Of a stretch of DNA of 35,623 nucleotides, positions 35,551 through 35,623 are shown in pieces; within the stretch, counting starts at the first letter, position 1, and each line of letters begins with the position of its first letter. The position numbers were made by a program, and so were the translations under genes. The notes beneath the pieces are model-generated. The model did no database searches. It was not told the DNA's origin and was given only the letters and a program-made list of their open reading frames with translations. Where the stretch lies: positions 1 through 35,623 of the forward strand of contig QFXH01000015.1 of the NCBI GenBank assembly GCA_003402345.1, given 5' to 3'. The DNA is from Candidatus Nitrotoga sp. MKT (GTDB taxonomy: Bacteria; Pseudomonadota; Gammaproteobacteria; Burkholderiales; Gallionellaceae).

Positions 35551-35623
35551 TTAACTCACCATTGGTGGAGTTGTAGTATCGGCGGTTACACTCCCAGCCG
35601 CCCTAAACTCCGGTGAAGTAGCC
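35551..35623 (-). CDS. C-terminal end of a gene cut by the window edge
   Basis: The last 73 bases hold, on the minus strand, an open frame ending ATSPEFRAAGSVTADTTTPP then MVS and a stop, two bases before the PepSY-type gene. The tight spacing and in-operon ribosome site (GGTGAG) suggest the tail of a real upstream gene. Too short to identify. Confidence 0.45.
   Translation of the reverse strand, partial: ATSPEFRAAGSVTADTTTPPMVS

Overview
The window looks like a chromosomal segment of a betaproteobacterium of moderate GC, possibly Nitrosomonadales or Gallionellaceae-like. I infer this from the rpsU-yqeY-dnaG-rpoD-tRNA block, the proteobacterial dksA, hemL, engB, hemB, recG and ubiCA genes, an alginate-export-type porin and an IPTL-CTERM protein. 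The genus cannot be fixed from the sequence alone. Most of the window is housekeeping DNA. The accessory material is concentrated at 28.9-31.5 kb and 32.5-35.6 kb.

Layout. 0.2-1.4 kb: an exported methionine sulfoxide reductase pair, msrB-msrA, on the minus strand. 1.6-4.4 kb: an unknown lipoprotein and a PatB/MalY-type C-S lyase, divergent around a 22-bp palindrome. 4.5-5.7 kb: a seven-repeat YVTN beta-propeller with an IPTL-CTERM tail. 6.1-8.8 kb: mutS. 9.1-13.9 kb: the minus-strand macromolecular-synthesis block (rpsU, yqeY, dnaG, rpoD) followed by a CAU-anticodon tRNA and its terminator. 14.2-18.0 kb: an OsmC-family protein, a porin with a strong terminator, a Maf/YceF nucleotide pyrophosphatase and dksA. 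18.3-20.8 kb: a TonB-dependent receptor on the minus strand behind a cobalamin riboswitch, so probably a vitamin B12 or corrinoid importer. 21.0-24.1 kb: hemL-engB and hemB, two tetrapyrrole genes flanking a ribosome-assembly GTPase. 24.1-24.6 kb: a tiny lipoprotein and a DUF2024 protein. 24.9-28.8 kb: a tight ridA-recG-ubiC-ubiA operon, whose last two genes start ubiquinone synthesis from chorismate.

The most interesting region is 28.9-31.3 kb, a small decayed integron not named by any single ORF. It holds the first ~52 residues of an integron integrase (minus strand), an attI-like stretch, and one complete gene cassette. That cassette ends in a textbook attC site with three extrahelical bases, and its outer core sites are exact complements. 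A second cassette ORF for a small membrane protein follows. It lacks a visible attC and is abutted by an IS110-family insertion sequence, which may carry a bridge-RNA-type guide in its upstream noncoding end.

After the insertion sequence come corA and a 598-residue protein joining five tandem 45-residue repeats (core NRNIPDECH) to a serine beta-lactamase-like hydrolase domain with no visible export signal. The window ends with a possible small cysteine-motif ORF, a PepSY-type membrane protein and the C-terminal tail of a further gene, all on the minus strand.
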